Part shown: one piece after another, positions 1-7,996 of the stretch
Numbering within the stretch: position 1 is the first letter of the stretch
Layout of the letters: each line of letters begins with the position of its first letter
From: an uncultured Erysipelotrichaceae bacterium
GTDB taxonomy: Bacteria > Bacillota_I > Bacilli_A > Erysipelotrichales > Erysipelotrichaceae
Length of the DNA stretch: 64,000 bases
Reading direction: 5' to 3'
NCBI GenBank assembly: GCA_947569705.1
Contig: CANOSP010000002.1
Location: forward strand, 1-64,000
Made by a program: the position numbers and the translations under genes
Notes under the pieces: model-generated
Database searches by the model: none
Told to the model about the DNA's origin: nothing
Seen by the model: only the letters and a program-made list of their open reading frames with translations

Positions 1-85
1 TTATAAAGCGTTTCGGCACTATAAAATAAAGCAATAATAAACAAGGCAGAAAAGAAAACAGAAATGTCAGAGAGCTGAATAACAT
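1..85 (-). CDS. MBOAT-family O-acyltransferase, N-terminal fragment
   Basis: Only the first 28 codons lie in the window; the gene runs off its left edge. Translation gives a hydrophobic start, MLFSSLTFLFSFLPCLLLLY, which is typical of AlgI/DltB-like membrane-bound O-acyltransferases. The ATG directly abuts the TAG of the upstream DHHW-family gene, so the two are translationally coupled. MBOAT and DHHW/AlgJ-like proteins are known partners that move acyl (usually acetyl) groups across the membrane onto extracellular polysaccharides. The family call rests on the N-terminus plus this neighbour; the catalytic His is outside the window. Confidence 0.7.
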   Translation of the reverse strand, partial: MLFSSLTFLFSFLPCLLLLYFIVPKRFI

Positions 86-1243
86 CTAATTTCCCCCTTT
101 CAAATTGAATGTATCATTTACAAAAAAGGTAAAGTTTCCGATAAAAAGCACTTTATCAATTTTGTGTTCTTTTACAAATTGATAAATATTAAATGGTTCC
201 TGCATATCATTCTCATAGTGTCGAAGATCTACATTATAGGTATGATTGAAATGACTTGCCAATAATTCATTAATCGCATTGTCAAACGAATTGCCGATAA
301 TCAATAAATTTTCTTTTGATTCCTGAAAGAAATCATATTGAATGAGACCGACATCCCAACCGTAATAAGCTCCGTACCCGATGTTATCAACCGTCAGTTC
401 CTCACTGTTTCGCTTTAAAACCGGTGCTTCGTTTTTTATAGAAATATTATGAGGCGCAAACTCGTAGGAATATACACAAAACGGCTCTTTAAATAACCAA
501 TTACCGCCGATCAACGCATCTCTGGAACCGGTATAGGTCGCTGCGGAACATGTCTCATTCCCCTTTGAGATCAAATTCCCCAAGTCCATCCAATTTACAA
601 TATCACTGTATGCCGCATAAGCACCTTTGTGATTCCAATGATGATCGGTCTTGAAGAAGAACTCTTTATATTCGTCCAAATGATTGACAGAATATTTTTT
701 AGTGTGATAGTTTTTATCCAGTCTTTTTACGATATATTCATAAAAGTTTGATTTTTCATCAGTAATATAATTTATATCCTCATCTTTTTCAATATAATAT
801 ACATAACAATCAATATCACCCAACTGTTTTATTACATGATTTAAATTTTGTATTTTTGAATCTAAACCTTTTTTAGTTTCCGGAGAAAAAGCCTCAGTTC
901 TGGCAATGAGATATTTATCATTATATAATATATCATTGTTAAGCTTGCGGTTTGAATCATCAGTCAACTGAAAGAAACCCAGTTTCGTTAAGATTTCAGC
1001 TGATTTTTCTGTTAGTTTCATTTGCGTCGCAAACGGAAGCTGATCAGCCATGGCTGTCTCATACTGATCTTGAAAAGTTTTATCAAATATTGCGGAGATT
1101 GATAATGACGGAATTTGATTCGCTGCACGATTTTCTGTCTCATTAATTGTTAAAGGTCTTATAAATGGTTTAACAGCGCCGCACAATAAAATAATTAATA
1201 AAAAAACGATAAAAAACAGATCGATCAGCTTATTCTTTTTCAT
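86..1243 (-). CDS. DHHW/AlgX-AlgJ-like SGNH-type acyl-transfer protein
   Basis: A 385-residue protein with one N-terminal membrane anchor (about residues 9-26) and an extracytoplasmic body. An ENRAA motif follows the anchor. The family-defining KTDHHWNHKG stretch lies near residues 198-207, and a GNSFDN block (near residue 317) resembles the Ser block of SGNH hydrolases. Proteins of this family work beside an MBOAT acyltransferase in O-acetylation of cell-surface polysaccharide, and an MBOAT gene starts immediately downstream. The ATG is preceded by an AGGAGAG ribosome binding site. The polymer acted on cannot be told from the sequence. Confidence 0.8.
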   Translation of the reverse strand: MKKNKLIDLFFIVFLLIILLCGAVKPFIRPLTINETENRAANQIPSLSISAIFDKTFQDQYETAMADQLPFATQMKLTEKSAEILTKLGFFQLTDDSNRKLNNDILYNDKYLIARTEAFSPETKKGLDSKIQNLNHVIKQLGDIDCYVYYIEKDEDINYITDEKSNFYEYIVKRLDKNYHTKKYSVNHLDEYKEFFFKTDHHWNHKGAYAAYSDIVNWMDLGNLISKGNETCSAATYTGSRDALIGGNWLFKEPFCVYSYEFAPHNISIKNEAPVLKRNSEELTVDNIGYGAYYGWDVGLIQYDFFQESKENLLIIGNSFDNAINELLASHFNHTYNVDLRHYENDMQEPFNIYQFVKEHKIDKVLFIGNFTFFVNDTFNLKGGN

Positions 1244-1406
1244 TCACATCTCTCCTATTGAGCATGATTTAATATTATAGCATATGTATTAGTTATATAA
1301 AAGCAAATACAAGTCGATAGCGACTTAAGCAAATCGTACCTCTTGCTATTTATAACAGATCTATTGTAAGTTAATATTAAAAGATTTATAAAAACCTTAT
1401 TTTTTG

Positions 1407-1435
1407 TTGAAATACATCGTTATTTCTGATAAGAT
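1407..1435 (+). promoter_or_regulatory. Promoter of the mntP riboswitch transcript
   Basis: TTGAAA at 1407-1412 and TAAGAT at 1430-1435 are separated by 17 bases. They lie just upstream of the riboswitch, placing transcription start near 1442. Confidence 0.6.
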
Positions 1436-1442
1436 GTTTCCG

Positions 1443-1572
1443 TAATAAGGGAGTAGTTAGCTCAAAGAGTCGCTGTGCCGACATACTGACAGGTTTTCAA
1501 TCAAGGCTTGTCCTGTAAGCGTTAAATAACAAGACTTATACATGGCTATTATCCGTGTATAAGTTTTTTTGT
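1443..1572 (+). ncRNA. yybP-ykoY manganese riboswitch with terminator
   Basis: The leader of mntP carries the two conserved internal-loop segments of the yybP-ykoY class: AGGGAGTAG near 1448-1456 and GCCGACATACTGA near 1477-1489, in the right order. The aptamer is followed by an intrinsic terminator: a 12-bp stem (1534-1545 with 1553-1564, one G-U pair) and a T run to 1570. In this class Mn2+ binding stabilises the aptamer and prevents termination, so the downstream efflux pump would be made when Mn is high. The class call comes from sequence memory of the consensus; the fold was not computed. Confidence 0.85.
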
Positions 1573-1587
1573 TCGGGAGGTTTCACA

Positions 1588-2151
1588 ATGAGTTTATTGT
1601 CTGTTTTCTTTATCGGAGTAGGCTTGGCAATGGATGCCTGCGCCGTTTCATTCGCAAAAGGAATGTGCTTAAAAAAGAAGGTCTTTCGCTATGCATGGAT
1701 TCTCGCTTTTGCTTTCGGTTTGTTTCAAGCCGGAATGCCGCTGCTCGGATGGTGGATCGGACATTATTTTGAAGGCTTTATTACGGCTGTCGATCATTGG
1801 ATAGCGTTTATCCTGCTCGGCACGATCGGTTTTCATATGATAAAAGAAGCGAAGGAACCAACCGATGAATCAGAATGTCCTACAACCGCAATTCCGCTGA
1901 AGGATATTATCATCTTGGCTGTCGCTACCAGCATTGATGCGCTTGCGGTCGGCATCAGCTTCGCATTTTTACAGGTGGATATATTGTCTGCCGTCATTAT
2001 TATCGGCATTACCACTTTTATTATCAGCTTTGTCGCTGTCATCATCGGCAATCGCTGCGGCGGACATATGGGTACTTATGCCGAAGTAATCGGCGGTATA
2101 ATTTTAATTGCCATCGGTCTTAAAATACTGTTGGAGCATTTAACAGCATAG
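1588..2151 (+). CDS. mntP: Manganese efflux pump MntP
   Basis: A 187-residue, six-helix membrane protein. It has the internal two-fold repeat of the MntP family: GLAMDACAVSF near residue 11 and ATSIDALAVGISF in the second half, each with a membrane Asp of the ion path. MntP exports Mn2+. The start is ATG 1588 behind a GGGAGG site; an in-frame upstream ATG at 1555 lies inside the riboswitch terminator and is unlikely to be used. The Mn riboswitch in the leader supports the substrate. The gene is monocistronic and converges on the next gene. Confidence 0.92.
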   Translation: MSLLSVFFIGVGLAMDACAVSFAKGMCLKKKVFRYAWILAFAFGLFQAGMPLLGWWIGHYFEGFITAVDHWIAFILLGTIGFHMIKEAKEPTDESECPTTAIPLKDIIILAVATSIDALAVGISFAFLQVDILSAVIIIGITTFIISFVAVIIGNRCGGHMGTYAEVIGGIILIAIGLKILLEHLTA

Positions 2152-2180
2152 CCATTAATTCCTTAGTTTCGCCGCACGAT

Positions 2181-2210
2181 AAAAAAAGAAGCAGTCTATT
2201 TCACTACTTC
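2181..2210 (-). terminator. Terminator of the lipoprotein gene
   Basis: On the minus strand an 8-bp stem (2203-2210 with 2188-2195, one G-U pair) is followed by seven Ts. The stop codon of the lipoprotein gene lies in the loop, so the coding end and the terminator overlap. Confidence 0.7.
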
Positions 2211-2735
2211 CATTTCTATTGTTTTGCTTGCTTTATTGCCGCTGGAATCTTCCACATAACAGGTAATGCTTTGTTTACCTACTTTGCTTGTATCTACACT
2301 GTCGCAATGCAAGGACTTCTTCAGTAAATCACCGTTGTCATAATTATCACTGATTTGCGCTTTCAGCTGACCCAAGGTTTCTTCATTCCATGTAAAGACC
2401 ACATCCTTCTTCACTTGAAAGCCGACAACAGACAACGACGGTGCTTCTTCATCCACGATTGACACATGCAGATTCAAACCATATTCGGGAAATGTAAAAA
2501 CCGTTTTCCCCACCACGCTTGTATCGATCTTCGCACCGGTCTTTATCTTTGCGCGATCACTTTCGCTCAGTGGCTCACCGTCCTTTAATAAATAGGATAA
2601 CGGGTCGAATTGCGTATCATGAACTTTAATGCTTATCTCATCTTGAGATAGTGTATACACACTTTCCTCGCTGCAGCCGCTGAACATACATAAACCTGAT
2701 ATTAAAAGACACAGCTGTAATCCCTTGTATTTCAT
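2196..2735 (-). CDS. Cell-surface lipoprotein with Ig-like (DUF5011-type) repeats
   Basis: A 179-residue protein with a lipoprotein signal peptide: Lys-rich start, hydrophobic core and a lipobox ending FSGC, so Cys21 would be lipidated. The C-terminal part contains VDTSKVGKQSITCYVEDSSG, the hallmark of bacterial Ig-like beta-sandwich domains of the DUF5011/HYR kind. A more degenerate copy (DTSVVGKTVFTF) precedes it. Such proteins are anchored outside the membrane and act as adhesins, scaffolds or cell-wall-associated factors. No catalytic motif is visible. It is a single gene, convergent with mntP. Confidence 0.7.
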   Translation of the reverse strand: MKYKGLQLCLLISGLCMFSGCSEESVYTLSQDEISIKVHDTQFDPLSYLLKDGEPLSESDRAKIKTGAKIDTSVVGKTVFTFPEYGLNLHVSIVDEEAPSLSVVGFQVKKDVVFTWNEETLGQLKAQISDNYDNGDLLKKSLHCDSVDTSKVGKQSITCYVEDSSGNKASKTIEMEVVK

Positions 2736-2876
2736 TTCACCACTCCTTGTTTAATTGGCCGTTTCTATTATATCAAATATTCATTCATTTTTCAGCGGAT
2801 CAAGCGGTATTTTTCAACAATCATCCGCTGTGATTTCACCCATGATTACTTATTTATTAAAATGTGAGTGAAAGAA

Positions 2877-2905
2877 TTGTATTCTTATAAAAAAGGTATT
2901 ACAAT
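2877..2905 (+). promoter_or_regulatory. nagA promoter
   Basis: TTGTAT (2877-2882) and TACAAT (2900-2905) are spaced by 17 bases, about 24 bases before the nagA start codon and just upstream of its CGGAGGG ribosome binding site. Confidence 0.55.
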
Positions 2906-2928
2906 GATAGGTAAACGGAGGGATTGCC

Positions 2929-4038
2929 ATGAAAATTACAATCAATAATGTACGTTTTATGTCACAGGGAACGATGTGTTTTGGTGATTTACATATAGAA
3001 GACGGTTTTGTCGAACGCATCGATTATAAAACACCTAAGCCGTATTCCGATATTGCGATCAACGGGTTTGTTGATATACATACTCATGGCTTTCGCGGTG
3101 TTTCCTGTGAAACGGCCGATATAGACGCTCTCCGTCAGTTAGCGATCCAATATGCAAAACGCGGTACCGTTGCTTTTTTGGCAACACTGGATCCGATGCC
3201 GTTAAAGGAATATGAAATCATTTTACAAAAGTATCGTGAGGCATTTAAGGGAGATTATCTCGGTGCGCGTTTTTGCGGTATTCATTTAGAGGGACCTTAT
3301 TTGAATCCCAAGCGTGCCAATGATATTGACATCAATGCACTTCAGTCGATTGATTTAAAAGAACTGGAACATTTTCTGTTTCATTACAGTGACTTAATTA
3401 AAATCATGAGCATTTCACCGGAGCTTGAGCATGGTCTTGAGGCTGTCGCAATGTTAAAGCGCTTCGGCATCAAGGCAAGCATCGCCCACAGTGAATGCTC
3501 TTACGATCAAACAAAACAAGCTATTTCTGCCGGAATCTCACAAATAACCCATTTATGCAATGCCATGGCAGATTTTGATCATCATCAAGCAGGTATTTTA
3601 GATGCCGTGATTGAATCGGATTTACTTTGTGAATTGAATATGGACGGTGTTCATATCCAGCGCTCTATGCTGAAATGGCTGATACGGCTTTTGGGGTCTC
3701 ATCGCGTTATGGCAATCTCTGACGGATCTCATTACAGTGGTTATGACTATCCGCAGAACTATCAGCTGGACGCAACACATATTGTAAAAAATCATGCAAT
3801 TTATGCCAACGGTCATTTGGCGAATTCTTTCAGAGATCTATTGGATGCATTTCGCTTCCTTCATTCAGAGTTGGAATACCCGCTTGCCGATTGTATTGCC
3901 ATGACTTCTACCAATGCCGGCAAATTGATCAATACCTTGAATTATGAAATAGGTTTAGGTAAAAAAGCCGACCTTTTAGTTATGGATCATAATTTAGAAT
4001 TGAAAGATGTAATCATAAACGGCAAACATTCGCTATAA
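2929..4038 (+). CDS. nagA: N-acetylglucosamine-6-phosphate deacetylase
   Basis: A 369-residue amidohydrolase-superfamily enzyme. It converts GlcNAc-6-phosphate to glucosamine-6-phosphate and acetate, feeding amino-sugar catabolism and cell-wall recycling. Visible motifs are the HTH metal site in DIHTHGF (His51, His53), HLEGPY with Glu121, His187 in SIAHSE, His208 in THLCNAM and the catalytic Asp265 in ISDGSH. Length is normal for NagA. The start is ATG 2929 behind CGGAGGG. No nagB is adjacent, so it appears to be transcribed alone or with the following regulator gene. Confidence 0.92.
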   Translation: MKITINNVRFMSQGTMCFGDLHIEDGFVERIDYKTPKPYSDIAINGFVDIHTHGFRGVSCETADIDALRQLAIQYAKRGTVAFLATLDPMPLKEYEIILQKYREAFKGDYLGARFCGIHLEGPYLNPKRANDIDINALQSIDLKELEHFLFHYSDLIKIMSISPELEHGLEAVAMLKRFGIKASIAHSECSYDQTKQAISAGISQITHLCNAMADFDHHQAGILDAVIESDLLCELNMDGVHIQRSMLKWLIRLLGSHRVMAISDGSHYSGYDYPQNYQLDATHIVKNHAIYANGHLANSFRDLLDAFRFLHSELEYPLADCIAMTSTNAGKLINTLNYEIGLGKKADLLVMDHNLELKDVIINGKHSL

Positions 4039-4072
4039 TTGAATATCCAATATTTCAGGATGTGAAAACTGA

Positions 4073-4525
4073 ATGATTCTTCGTTTTTGCACATATAATA
4101 TAGGCATGGCAAAGAAAACAGAAGTACACACAAAACTGACATTTGCGGAGATTTTAGAAGACGCAATCAAAAATTCTCGACATAACAATGCGGAGGTCGC
4201 AAGTCTGTTGGGCGTTTCCAGAGGAACTGTTTCCAACTGGGTGAGCGGCGCTCGTAAACCGGACATTGATATGACTATTCAAATTTGTCTGTTACTGGAT
4301 TTAGATTTCTATTATCTGATCGGTATGACAATTCCTGCCGGTGAGCTTCGTCCGCATGAACAAGAATTATTACTTACATATCGTCAATTAAGTAAAGCAG
4401 GTAAGGAAGGTTTAATTAATGTATCTCGACTGATCGCAGCCGGAAATTCAAAAAAGACAGTTGATGCTTATGTAAGTAAAAACGACAGAATGATGGCCGA
4501 AAAGGGCAGTGCAAAAAACAACTAA
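4073..4525 (+). CDS. XRE-family helix-turn-helix regulator
   Basis: A 150-residue protein with a Cro/CI-type HTH near residues 35-75: VASLLGVSRGTVSNW, then GARKPDIDMT, the usual recognition-helix and following helix pattern. The C-terminal part has no recognised ligand domain but contains an ELLLTYRQLSKAGKEGL segment common in phage-repressor-like XRE proteins. The start is uncertain: ATG 4073 has a weak upstream AGGA, and an internal ATG at 4106 (MAKKTE) is possible. It lies 34 bases after nagA on the same strand; whether it controls nagA is unknown. Confidence 0.75.
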   Translation: MILRFCTYNIGMAKKTEVHTKLTFAEILEDAIKNSRHNNAEVASLLGVSRGTVSNWVSGARKPDIDMTIQICLLLDLDFYYLIGMTIPAGELRPHEQELLLTYRQLSKAGKEGLINVSRLIAAGNSKKTVDAYVSKNDRMMAEKGSAKNN

Positions 4526-4556
4526 GCATTCTGCTCAATGAGGTTAATCGAAAATC

Positions 4557-4581
4557 AAAGAGGTAAAACGCCTCTTTTTTT
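4557..4581 (+). terminator. Terminator after the XRE gene
   Basis: A 7-bp stem (AAAGAGG at 4557-4563, CCTCTTT at 4571-4577) with a 7-base loop, running into eight Ts. Confidence 0.8.
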
Positions 4582-4833
4582 CTTGTTTTACCGATGGATA
4601 ATTCTACAACCTAATCCTATGACCCATATTAGATGCTTTTTAAATGATTATTTTATGCTTATTTCATTTTTGCTTAATCCTTGTTTCATTGTTCTTTGAT
4701 AAAGGCAAGCAAAGCGTTCTCATTAAATTTTCTGCCCGCCGCCGAGGCATTAACTAATGCATTAGGTATATCACAAGGATCATCACAACAATATCTGCCA
4801 ATTTACAACATTATTTATCATTATCCAACAGGA

Positions 4834-4943
4834 TTCGTCATTATCTCTGTCATATTTACAAGAACACCGATGATTCGCCAATATTCGACAACATAATCCA
4901 ACACAATCTTCCAATATCCGTCAGAAACTGTCATAATTCGACA
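4834..4943. promoter_or_regulatory. Cluster of Spo0A-box-like sites in a convergent gap
   Basis: The gap between the XRE gene and the PBP gene carries four copies of TTCGNCA (reverse TGNCGAA, the core of the Spo0A box): at 4834, 4874, 4884 and 4937, all in one orientation. The second and third are exactly 10 bp apart, and the last reads TTTGTCGAA in reverse, the full consensus. A related cluster lies at 55.6-55.8 kb. The rest of 4582-4945 is AT-rich with no credible gene. The function at a convergent 3' gap is unclear. Confidence 0.35.
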
Positions 4944-4945
4944 AA

Positions 4946-6814
4946 TTACTCCTTTAAATACCAGTACGGACTGCCTTGTGAACTCACCTGCCCGCTGATC
5001 GGATCTACATAGCGCGTTTCGATCGCATCGCTGGGCGCATACCATGGTCCGTCACCCTGCGGAAACAATTCATCAAAAGTCTTTTTAAATATGCTTTTCG
5101 CTTCTTCATAATGCGTTTTTTCTAACAGACGATTATCATCATAACCGGTCCATACCGCAACCGTATATACAGGATTAAAACCGGCGACCCATCCGTCCCA
5201 ATCACTCGTACCTGATTTTACTCCGACCTTTGTTTTCGGAACACTTCCTGTCATGGTCGGATAGGATGTAGTACGATTGCGCAAATCATAAGTAGATGTC
5301 AACATTTGATTCAAAACCAAGGTTTTATCACGATCCATTAAACGTTTGTTTTGGGTATCGACTTCTAACAGCACATTGTTTTCTTCATCAACGACTCTTT
5401 GAATAAAGCTCGCTTCGCGATATAAGCCTTCTGATGCAAAGGTATTATAAATATTGCCTAATTCATAAACAGACATATTGACGGTACCTAATGCTTCACT
5501 CGGATTTTCCTGTGATTGTTCAATGCCGAAATCCAACAAAGAATGATGCAGCGTTGTTGTTCCCAAAAACAAATGGGTTTTTACTGCATATATATTATCC
5601 GACATTGAGATTGCATTTATCATCGAAATTTCCCGATAAGGATAACGATTTCCGTAATTATGCGGTTCATATTCACCGCTTTCTACCTGAAAGGTCGTCG
5701 GCTGTGAGATAAAGGTAGTAGACGGAGTGAATCCTTGACACAATGCATTATAGTATAATAACGGTTTTACCGTACTGGCTACTTGCCGTTTCGCATACAT
5801 CGCTCGGTTAAACTGCGATATGGTATAGTCCTTACCGCCCGCTATTGCCAATACATGAGAGGTAAACGGCTCCAGTACAATCCCTGCACATTCCAACGCA
5901 TCTTCTTTATCCATACTTGCATCAATACTGTTCATAAGTGCTTTTTGTACCTTAGGATCATAACTTGTATAAACCTGCAGTGTATTGCTTTTATCTAACA
6001 AATTCTTTTGTGACAGCTCTTCTAATACTACCGTGATAAAGTATTCTTCATTCCCATAGACATTTTGATCATCTTCATGAGCGGCATAAGTAAGCTGTTC
6101 TTTCATCGCTGCCTGATATTCATCTTCACTGATCAAGTCTCGCTGTAAGAAAACTGACAGAATCAGTTCTTGTCTTGCTTTGGCATAATCCGGATGCAGA
6201 TACGGACTGTACAAAGAAGGGCCGTTTGGTATTCCGATTAACATTGCCGTCTGTGCAATATCTAAATCAGCCAATTCTTTATCAAAAAAGAATTTCGCCG
6301 CATTTCTCACTCCGTATATTCCGTGTCCGTAATACAGTGTATTTAAGTAACCTTCCAGTATCTCTGCTTTACTGTATTGCATTTCCAATCGTATCGCATA
6401 AAAAAACTCTTGTATTTTCCGGGAAATAGTTTGTTCATTTGTCAGAAATAGGTTTTTCGCATATTGCTGAGTAATGGTACTGCCTCCTTCTACGACACCG
6501 CCGGACATCACATTGTTTTTCAGTGCTTTGATTATTCGTATCGGATCAAAACCGGCATGATTGTAAAACCGTCGATCCTCTACACTGACAAATGCGTCTT
6601 GGATGAATTCCGGTATTTGTTCAATACTTGTCCATTCCATATTTTTTTTAAAGTTTGATTCATACAGTACATCTCCGTTTGTATCATAGATCGTTATGCT
6701 TTTTCTTGTCTCATTTATATCTAAGGGATCCAGCATCGCATAGGTATAGATCGCCAACAATATACTTAAGCATAGATATATGAATATAAACAGAAGCTTT
6801 TTCCAATGCTTCAC
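4946..6814 (-). CDS. Class A penicillin-binding protein (PBP1A/2A type)
   Basis: A bifunctional peptidoglycan synthase of about 622 residues. An N-terminal membrane anchor is followed by a GT51 glycosyltransferase domain (EDRRFYNHAGFDP and GGSTITQQYAKNLF motifs). A transpeptidase domain then carries the SxxK motif in ASTVKP, SDN in MSDNIY and KSGT in VGVKSGTSDWDG. It polymerises and cross-links lipid II outside the membrane. A GTG at 6823 overlaps the AAGGGG ribosome binding site, so I place the start at GTG 6814, 8 bases downstream of it. There is no PASTA or Fn3 tail. It is monocistronic. Confidence 0.92.
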   Translation of the reverse strand: MKHWKKLLFIFIYLCLSILLAIYTYAMLDPLDINETRKSITIYDTNGDVLYESNFKKNMEWTSIEQIPEFIQDAFVSVEDRRFYNHAGFDPIRIIKALKNNVMSGGVVEGGSTITQQYAKNLFLTNEQTISRKIQEFFYAIRLEMQYSKAEILEGYLNTLYYGHGIYGVRNAAKFFFDKELADLDIAQTAMLIGIPNGPSLYSPYLHPDYAKARQELILSVFLQRDLISEDEYQAAMKEQLTYAAHEDDQNVYGNEEYFITVVLEELSQKNLLDKSNTLQVYTSYDPKVQKALMNSIDASMDKEDALECAGIVLEPFTSHVLAIAGGKDYTISQFNRAMYAKRQVASTVKPLLYYNALCQGFTPSTTFISQPTTFQVESGEYEPHNYGNRYPYREISMINAISMSDNIYAVKTHLFLGTTTLHHSLLDFGIEQSQENPSEALGTVNMSVYELGNIYNTFASEGLYREASFIQRVVDEENNVLLEVDTQNKRLMDRDKTLVLNQMLTSTYDLRNRTTSYPTMTGSVPKTKVGVKSGTSDWDGWVAGFNPVYTVAVWTGYDDNRLLEKTHYEEAKSIFKKTFDELFPQGDGPWYAPSDAIETRYVDPISGQVSSQGSPYWYLKE

Positions 6815-6959
6815 TCTTATCACCCCTTATGTGCTAGTATGCACATTCTGAAAGGATATAAACATGCAGTGCTTGGTTGTCTTGTTTTGATTGACTCTCT
6901 ATGGTCTTGTGTCGGGTGATTTTTGCCGTCTTGGATCGTTTGAGTTTATAACTTTTGTT

Positions 6960-7260
6960 TTTATGTGTTTTCTTTATCTTTTCCTATTTTTTCTGATCTT
7001 TTCTTGTCTTATCTTTTCTTATCCTTTCTGATCTTTTCTTGTCTTATCTTCTCTTATCTATTTCATATCTCTCTTAGCTATGCTTATCTACTTTATATTT
7101 GTCTCTTCTTTTATGTTTATCTCTTTTTTTATGTTTATTTCTTCTTTTTAATTGATCTCTTCTATATCTCATATCTATTTCTTACCTACTTCAAATCCAT
7201 CTCTTCTCTGTCTGATATATATTCCATAATTTATTTCAGATATATTTCTGTTTATTGTAA
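6960..7260. repeat. Pyrimidine-rich low-complexity tract
   Basis: About 300 bases of the plus strand are almost purely T and C, with degenerate tandem units of the TCTTTTCTTGTCTTATC type (for example near 6986-7050) and later TTTATGTTTATTTCTTC units. It separates the PBP gene from the TetR gene at the left edge of the accessory patch. The open frame through it encodes only Phe/Leu/Ser/Tyr-rich nonsense and has no ribosome binding site. Confidence 0.7.
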
Positions 7261-7277
7261 ACTTTCATTCCGATGGA

Positions 7278-7305
7278 TTGACAAATCTGCAAAACGCATT
7301 ATAAT
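7278..7305 (+). promoter_or_regulatory. Promoter of the TetR-hydrolase operon
   Basis: TTGACA (7278-7283) and TATAAT (7300-7305), both perfect, with a 16-base spacer, 48 bases upstream of the regulator's start codon. Confidence 0.8.
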
Positions 7306-7320
7306 ATAAACAGCATTATA

Positions 7321-7332
7321 TAAACATGTTTA
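7321..7332. promoter_or_regulatory. Probable TetR operator
   Basis: TAAACATGTTTA is a perfect 12-bp palindrome just downstream of the -10 box, in the 5' leader of the regulator gene. A further TATAAACA half-site lies at 7305-7312. Position and symmetry suit autorepression by the TetR-type protein; binding is inferred. Confidence 0.45.
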
Positions 7333-7352
7333 TTTTATTGCGGAGGTGCATT

Positions 7353-7964
7353 ATGCCAAGAAGCGTTCAAATCACAAAAGAGAAAATTCTCGCAGCAGCA
7401 ATAGGTATTCTTATCCGTGACGGATATTACGCAGTAAATATTAAAAGTATTGCGAAAGAATTGAAATGTTCCACACAACCGATAGCTTGGCAATATGGCA
7501 ATATGGATAATATGAGGGAAGCTCTAACACAAGAAGCTGTTATCTATGCAAATCAAAAAATGATGCCAACTTCAACAAATTGCATAGAAGCATTTTGGCA
7601 GATTGGCTATGCGTATATCAATTTAGCATTTGACACCCCGAATTTGTTTCGTTTTGTATATATGGGAGAAAGCAAGAACTATTGCAGGGGCAGATTTAAC
7701 TCTATCTTAACAGACAAAGGAAATGCTGCTTTGATAGATAAATTATATCAATATCTTAATATTAGTCGAGAACAGGCAGATATGCTGTTTCAAAGAATGC
7801 TTGTATATACACACGGAATTGTTTCTTTGGTTGTAGCAGGTGTATTGAATTGTACCAAAGAACAAGTGTATTCAATAGTAAAAGATTTTGCGGCTGATTT
7901 GTTTTCTCTAACAGATGTAGATTTAGATATTCCATCTATTATATCGAACATTACAGAGGTATAA
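7353..7964 (+). CDS. TetR/AcrR-family transcriptional regulator
   Basis: A 203-residue protein with an N-terminal TetR HTH. The sequence KEKILAAAIGILIRDGYY is followed by IKSIAKELKCSTQPIAWQYG and NMDNMREAL; the Y in the recognition helix and the following helix are typical. The C-terminal ligand domain is TetR_C-like. The start is ATG 7353 behind GCGGAGG. It is followed after about 30 bases by an alpha/beta hydrolase gene on the same strand, which it probably controls together with itself. Both lie next to an integrase relic, so they may have arrived as cargo. Confidence 0.85.
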   Translation: MPRSVQITKEKILAAAIGILIRDGYYAVNIKSIAKELKCSTQPIAWQYGNMDNMREALTQEAVIYANQKMMPTSTNCIEAFWQIGYAYINLAFDTPNLFRFVYMGESKNYCRGRFNSILTDKGNAALIDKLYQYLNISREQADMLFQRMLVYTHGIVSLVVAGVLNCTKEQVYSIVKDFAADLFSLTDVDLDIPSIISNITEV

Positions 7965-7996
7965 ATTTTAATGAAAGGAATTTTACTTAAAAGAAA

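Noticed and set aside
6965-7309. 114-codon open frame through the pyrimidine tract
   Set aside because: Product is only Phe/Leu/Ser/Tyr low complexity, there is no ribosome binding site, and the open frame follows from the lack of A and G in stop positions.
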